Shown piece after piece: positions 25,626 through 28,002 of a DNA stretch of 28,002 bases (positions are counted from its first letter, which is position 1; each line of letters begins with the position of its first letter). This DNA comes from Sergeia podlipaevii (lineage: Eukaryota; Euglenozoa; Kinetoplastea; Trypanosomatida; Trypanosomatidae). The DNA is taken from positions 1 through 28,002 of the forward strand of contig JASANZ010001968.1 of assembly GCA_030849805.1 (NCBI GenBank), in the 5' to 3' direction. The position numbers and the translations under genes were made by a program. The notes under the pieces were generated by a model. That model had not been told where the DNA came from. It worked only from the letters and a program-made list of their open reading frames with translations, and did not search any database.

Positions 25626-26067
25626 TAGACTTATTTTCCTTTTGTGCACTATTCTTCAGGTATACACAAGTACTACAATACTTCTCCAAGAATAAATATA
25701 TTCGTATCAAAGTAAACGCAAAGCAGCAATCACAAAGAAAAAGAAAAAAATATTAATATGAAGAAGAATAGCAAACAGTTTGGCATAAGTGCAGAAAAAA
25801 AAAAGCATTGTAACATGTGTCTACTTATCGAGGTCCGCAACACCCAAACTCGAAGCGTGCACATAAAACACAAATTGAAGGGAAAAAAGAGCCCGCACAC
25901 TTCGTGTCAATCAACAACGTCGAACATATTTTGCTACCCACAATGTCACCTCAACAATGTACTTCTTACTTAAAGATTCGCGTCTACTAGCTACTGAGTT
26001 GCACCTTCTCTTCTTTCTCAAAGCACAAAATATCAGTTTCAATAAGTACATCACATACCTGAATGCT
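25626..26067. other. Spacer between the mitochondrial protein and ARL3
   Basis: The 442 bases hold the leader of the mitochondrial protein with a pyrimidine tract at about 25720-25751 and candidate AGs near 25685, then AT-rich 3' UTR of ARL3. No other feature was recognised. Confidence 0.6.
25684..25751 (-). promoter_or_regulatory. Likely trans-splice acceptor region, mitochondrial protein
   Basis: Minus strand: a T/C tract at about 25751-25730 is followed by mixed sequence; the first AG is in CTTGGAG at 25685-25684, about 60 bases upstream of the ATG. The exact site is uncertain. Confidence 0.4.
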
Positions 26068-26604
26068 CTACTTCTTAATGCTCTTTACAGACCATTCCAG
26101 ACCCTCGTTAAGGCCTTCACCAGTTTTCGCACTGCACTTCTGAATGTGCCACGTCCTGTCACGAAGGCTGTGTAAGTTAAGTGCGGTGCTCACATCCTCG
26201 GGAGAAAGTGCGGTTGCAAGGTCGCACTTGTTGGAAAACACAAGAATGGGGGCCTCTCTTAGCTTCTCCTCCTGAAGAAGCGTATCAAGCTCGGCAGCAG
26301 TCTCCTCAAGGCGACGTCTATCGGCAGCGTCCACAACGTAGATAAGGCAGTCCACTTCATCAAAGTAGTTTGGCCAGTAAGCGCGAATAGCCTTCTGGCC
26401 ACCAATATCCCACATGTTCAGCTTAAAGCCATCGCAATTAATAGACTTAATGTTAAATCCCTGGGTGGCTTGAGTAGTGGTGGGGTCCTCGTCAGAAAGC
26501 TTACGCAAGATAGAGGTCTTACCAGCATTGTCAAGACCAAGAATAAGAATACGTGGCTCGGTGTCATTCTTCTTAAGCTTGCGGAGAAGTGTCAGCAGGC
26601 CCAT
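26068..26604 (-). CDS. ARL3: ADP-ribosylation factor-like GTPase ARL3
   Basis: A 178-residue small GTPase. G1 is GLDNAGKT (23-30), the switch I Thr lies in QATQGFNIKS, G3 is WDIGGQ (65-70) with catalytic Gln70, G4 is NKCD (125-128) and G5 is CSAK (157-160). MGLLTLLRKLK and TQGFNIKS match human ARL3 almost residue for residue. ARL3 releases lipidated cargo from PDE6D- and UNC119-type carriers inside cilia, and in trypanosomatids acts in flagellum assembly. G4 has Cys where human ARL3 has Gln, still NKxD. The frame extends 29 codons upstream to another ATG, but that part is low complexity and ARL3 proteins begin MGLL, so the ATG at 26604, which directly follows a tract and AG, is chosen. Confidence 0.95.
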   Translation of the reverse strand: MGLLTLLRKLKKNDTEPRILILGLDNAGKTSILRKLSDEDPTTTQATQGFNIKSINCDGFKLNMWDIGGQKAIRAYWPNYFDEVDCLIYVVDAADRRRLEETAAELDTLLQEEKLREAPILVFSNKCDLATALSPEDVSTALNLHSLRDRTWHIQKCSAKTGEGLNEGLEWSVKSIKK

Positions 26605-26625
26605 CTTGAAGAAAAAGATAAACAG
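26605..26625 (-). promoter_or_regulatory. Trans-splice acceptor abutting the ARL3 ATG
   Basis: Minus strand: CTGTTTATCTTTTTCTTCA runs into AG at 26606-26605, immediately before the ATG. As in the acidic protein gene, splicing here leaves no native 5' UTR. Confidence 0.6.
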
Positions 26626-26839
26626 TTTTTTTTTTTTCCTTTCTTTTGAATGAGGTAAAAACTCTACATTTGCATGTATATGTATACACATACATTTTGA
26701 TTTTTTTTAAGCACAAAGAAACAAGGTAGGATATATATTTTTTTAGAAAAATAATAGTGACTGTAAACCCAGAATAGAAGTAAAAGTAATTGCCTCGTGA
26801 CCAAAATGATGGTCAAGTGGCTGTTTTTCACAAATACAA

Positions 26840-26859
26840 ATATATATATATATATATAT
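26840..26859. repeat. TA dinucleotide repeat
   Basis: About ten alternating T/A units in the spacer upstream of ARL3. Confidence 0.9.
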
Positions 26860-27122
26860 TAAATGGGTTTGTGCGCCATAAAAATAATTCATTGCTCAAG
26901 AAAAAATAAAATGCATGCTTTTACTGTAAAATAAATATTAAAAAAATGCATATACCTCTCTTTTGTATCGGTAGCGCAAAAGAAAAGAAGAAATCTAATT
27001 TGCAAACAGCAAACCGTCACAGCAGCCAGTGACAAAAATAAGAAATGCGATTGCTTTCTGGTTTCCGTTGCTATTGCTACTGTGCTCTACAAACATCTTT
27101 TGTGCAGTGTCTCCTCATTCTA

Positions 27123-27904
27123 TCAAGACGACTTTCTGTGTCGAACGTCAACACCTCTTTTATATCGTTCGCAGTTATAGTTGTAGGCGTCATTGTACCA
27201 ACATTTCGAATACATGACGTGGTAGCATGGTTGTGCCTCCGATTTGGGGTTGCCTAAGTCGCGGTGGATGACACGATAATTTAAAAAAAAAATCTACTTT
27301 CAAGAGGAACTCTTGGGAAGAGACACTTTCTCTTCAAAAAATTCCTAAAAATGCTAGCATTGATCCGATACGTTCCTGGGATAAACTCAGTTCCATTGTA
27401 ACAATTTACACTAACCAAAGGCGCAAAAACGTTAATAGCGTATGGGAAAAGATCAAAAACCGTGCTTAACTGCGGCTCATCAGCCTGGATATATTAAAGC
27501 GCACTACCAACAAGAGAATAGAAGCAGCATTGGATCATCAATTTCCTTTCTTCCAACTAATTGGTGGGTGAGCTCAATAAAATATCTAGAGTATCTTGCA
27601 TGGCTGTGCACTTTTCAACAACTGAAACAACCCTTTTCGTGGCATCCAAAATGATTTCAAAGCGGCCAGCTTCGCATTAGCGAAAATTTGAGTATCCAAT
27701 CTCTAGTATCCGCGAATCTGACAAGAAATTCACATTACATCCGTGAGTTTGTAGCATTGTAATAAAAGATCATTAATTTTGCTTCTCCACGTCCCTACGT
27801 GCTCACAAATAAATTCTTGCTCATTATCGCTCTCTGGAAGTCGAATCACGCAAAACCCATCTGCCAAAAGGCGATGCGCATACTCGTTGACTTTCTTTCT
27901 GTCA
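27123..27904 (-). pseudogene. Decayed phytanoyl-CoA dioxygenase-like (PhyH, 2OG-Fe(II)) gene
   Basis: Family motifs occur in the right order over about 260 codons, although no frame is intact. In order: GFCVIRLPES (27858-27829, DGF..I start of the fold); GRFEIILDATK (27667-27635); QADEPQL (27487-27467) where PhyH proteins have the iron-binding HxDG.HL; LFPYAINVFAPLV (27451-27413); NGTEFIPGTYR (27397-27365); and YRVIHRDLGN (27278-27249) with the distal iron-binding His kept. The breaks are a one-base frameshift near 27748, in-frame stops at 27679-27677 (TAA), 27559-27557 (TAG) and 27496-27494 (TAA), and a frame change at the T10 run 27292-27283. The first iron His reads Gln, and the later Arg that holds 2-oxoglutarate also appears lost. 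A tract and AG at 27906-27905 mark the likely old acceptor. Active relatives hydroxylate small molecules; the original substrate is unknown. Confidence 0.75.
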
Positions 27905-28002
27905 CTAATGAAGCAAGGCAAACAGTAGAACAAATACAGCAAGCGCAAGCAAATCTTGAATGTACTTTGATTCCACACTCAGCCAGATAGCACCCTCTGT
28001 GG
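27905..28002. other. Window edge upstream of the pseudogene
   Basis: Minus strand: a moderate pyrimidine stretch (about 27907-27942) ends in CATTAG at 27905. Beyond it the last 60 bases show no recognised coding sequence. Confidence 0.5.

Larger units (their letters stand above)
26605..27122. other. Spacer between ARL3 and the dioxygenase-like pseudogene
   Basis: The 518 bases are strongly AT-rich, with a T12-C2-T3 block next to the ARL3 start (plus strand), a TA repeat at 26840-26859 and A runs. Nothing coding was recognised. The region up to about 27060 shows no match to the pseudogene. Confidence 0.65.

Noticed and set aside
26605..26691. N-terminal extension of ARL3 from an upstream in-frame ATG
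   Set aside because: The extension is low complexity, lies across the likely acceptor, and ARL3 proteins begin MGLL.
27123..27904. Stop-codon reassignment (as in Blastocrithidia) to explain the in-frame stops of the dioxygenase-like sequence
   Set aside because: All other genes in the window end at ordinary stops and contain none inside. The sequence also has frameshifts and has lost metal and cofactor residues, so decay is simpler.
1..28002. CRISPR arrays, insertion sequences, retroposons, rRNA or tRNA genes, strand-switch region
   Set aside because: No repeat-spacer pattern, transposase or reverse transcriptase motif, RNA-gene box pair or change in gene direction was seen.

Overview
The window looks like nuclear DNA of a trypanosomatid (Kinetoplastea). 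All 15 supported genes lie on the minus strand, none needs an intron, and they are separated by AT-rich, homopolymer-rich spacers. In most spacers a polypyrimidine tract and an AG (read on the minus strand) sit shortly upstream of the ATG, as expected for spliced-leader trans-splicing of a polycistronic unit. The gene content agrees: a cathepsin B of the CPC type, a TDP1-like protein with two HMG boxes, a one-RRM U2B''-like protein, a guanine deaminase, an FG nucleoporin and ARL3. Coding sequence is moderately GC-rich and spacers are very AT-rich, so this is not a typical Leishmania genome; I cannot name the genus. From memory only, several of these genes (nucleoporin, TDP1, U2B'', ARL3) are close together on T. 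brucei chromosome 3, and CPC, TDP1 and guanine deaminase are close on L. major chromosome 29, so the block is probably conserved.

Layout in transcription order, from high to low coordinates: a decayed phytanoyl-CoA-dioxygenase-like pseudogene (27904-27123); ARL3; a mitochondrial-targeted helical protein; two tandem cytochrome b5-domain proteins; guanine deaminase; a U2B''-like RRM protein; an unrecognised 660-residue protein; TDP1; an unrecognised multipass membrane protein; an unusual tail-anchored RGG protein with three CHCH metal-binding-like motifs; cathepsin B; an acidic N-terminally anchored protein; a HYLS1-like protein; and an FG nucleoporin whose stop lies 39 bases from the window edge.

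The genes do not form one pathway, as is usual for trypanosomatid polycistrons. They cover nuclear transport, chromatin and splicing (nucleoporin, TDP1, U2B''), purine salvage (guanine deaminase), lysosomal proteolysis (cathepsin B), heme proteins (the b5 pair) and cilium/flagellum biology (ARL3, HYLS1-like). The most notable items are the pseudogene, whose homology runs through one frameshift, three in-frame stops and a slip in a T run; the tail-anchored CHCH/RGG protein; and the HYLS1-like C-terminal box. Several starts were set to an internal ATG because the longest open frame begins at TTG or GTG or runs into the 5' leader.
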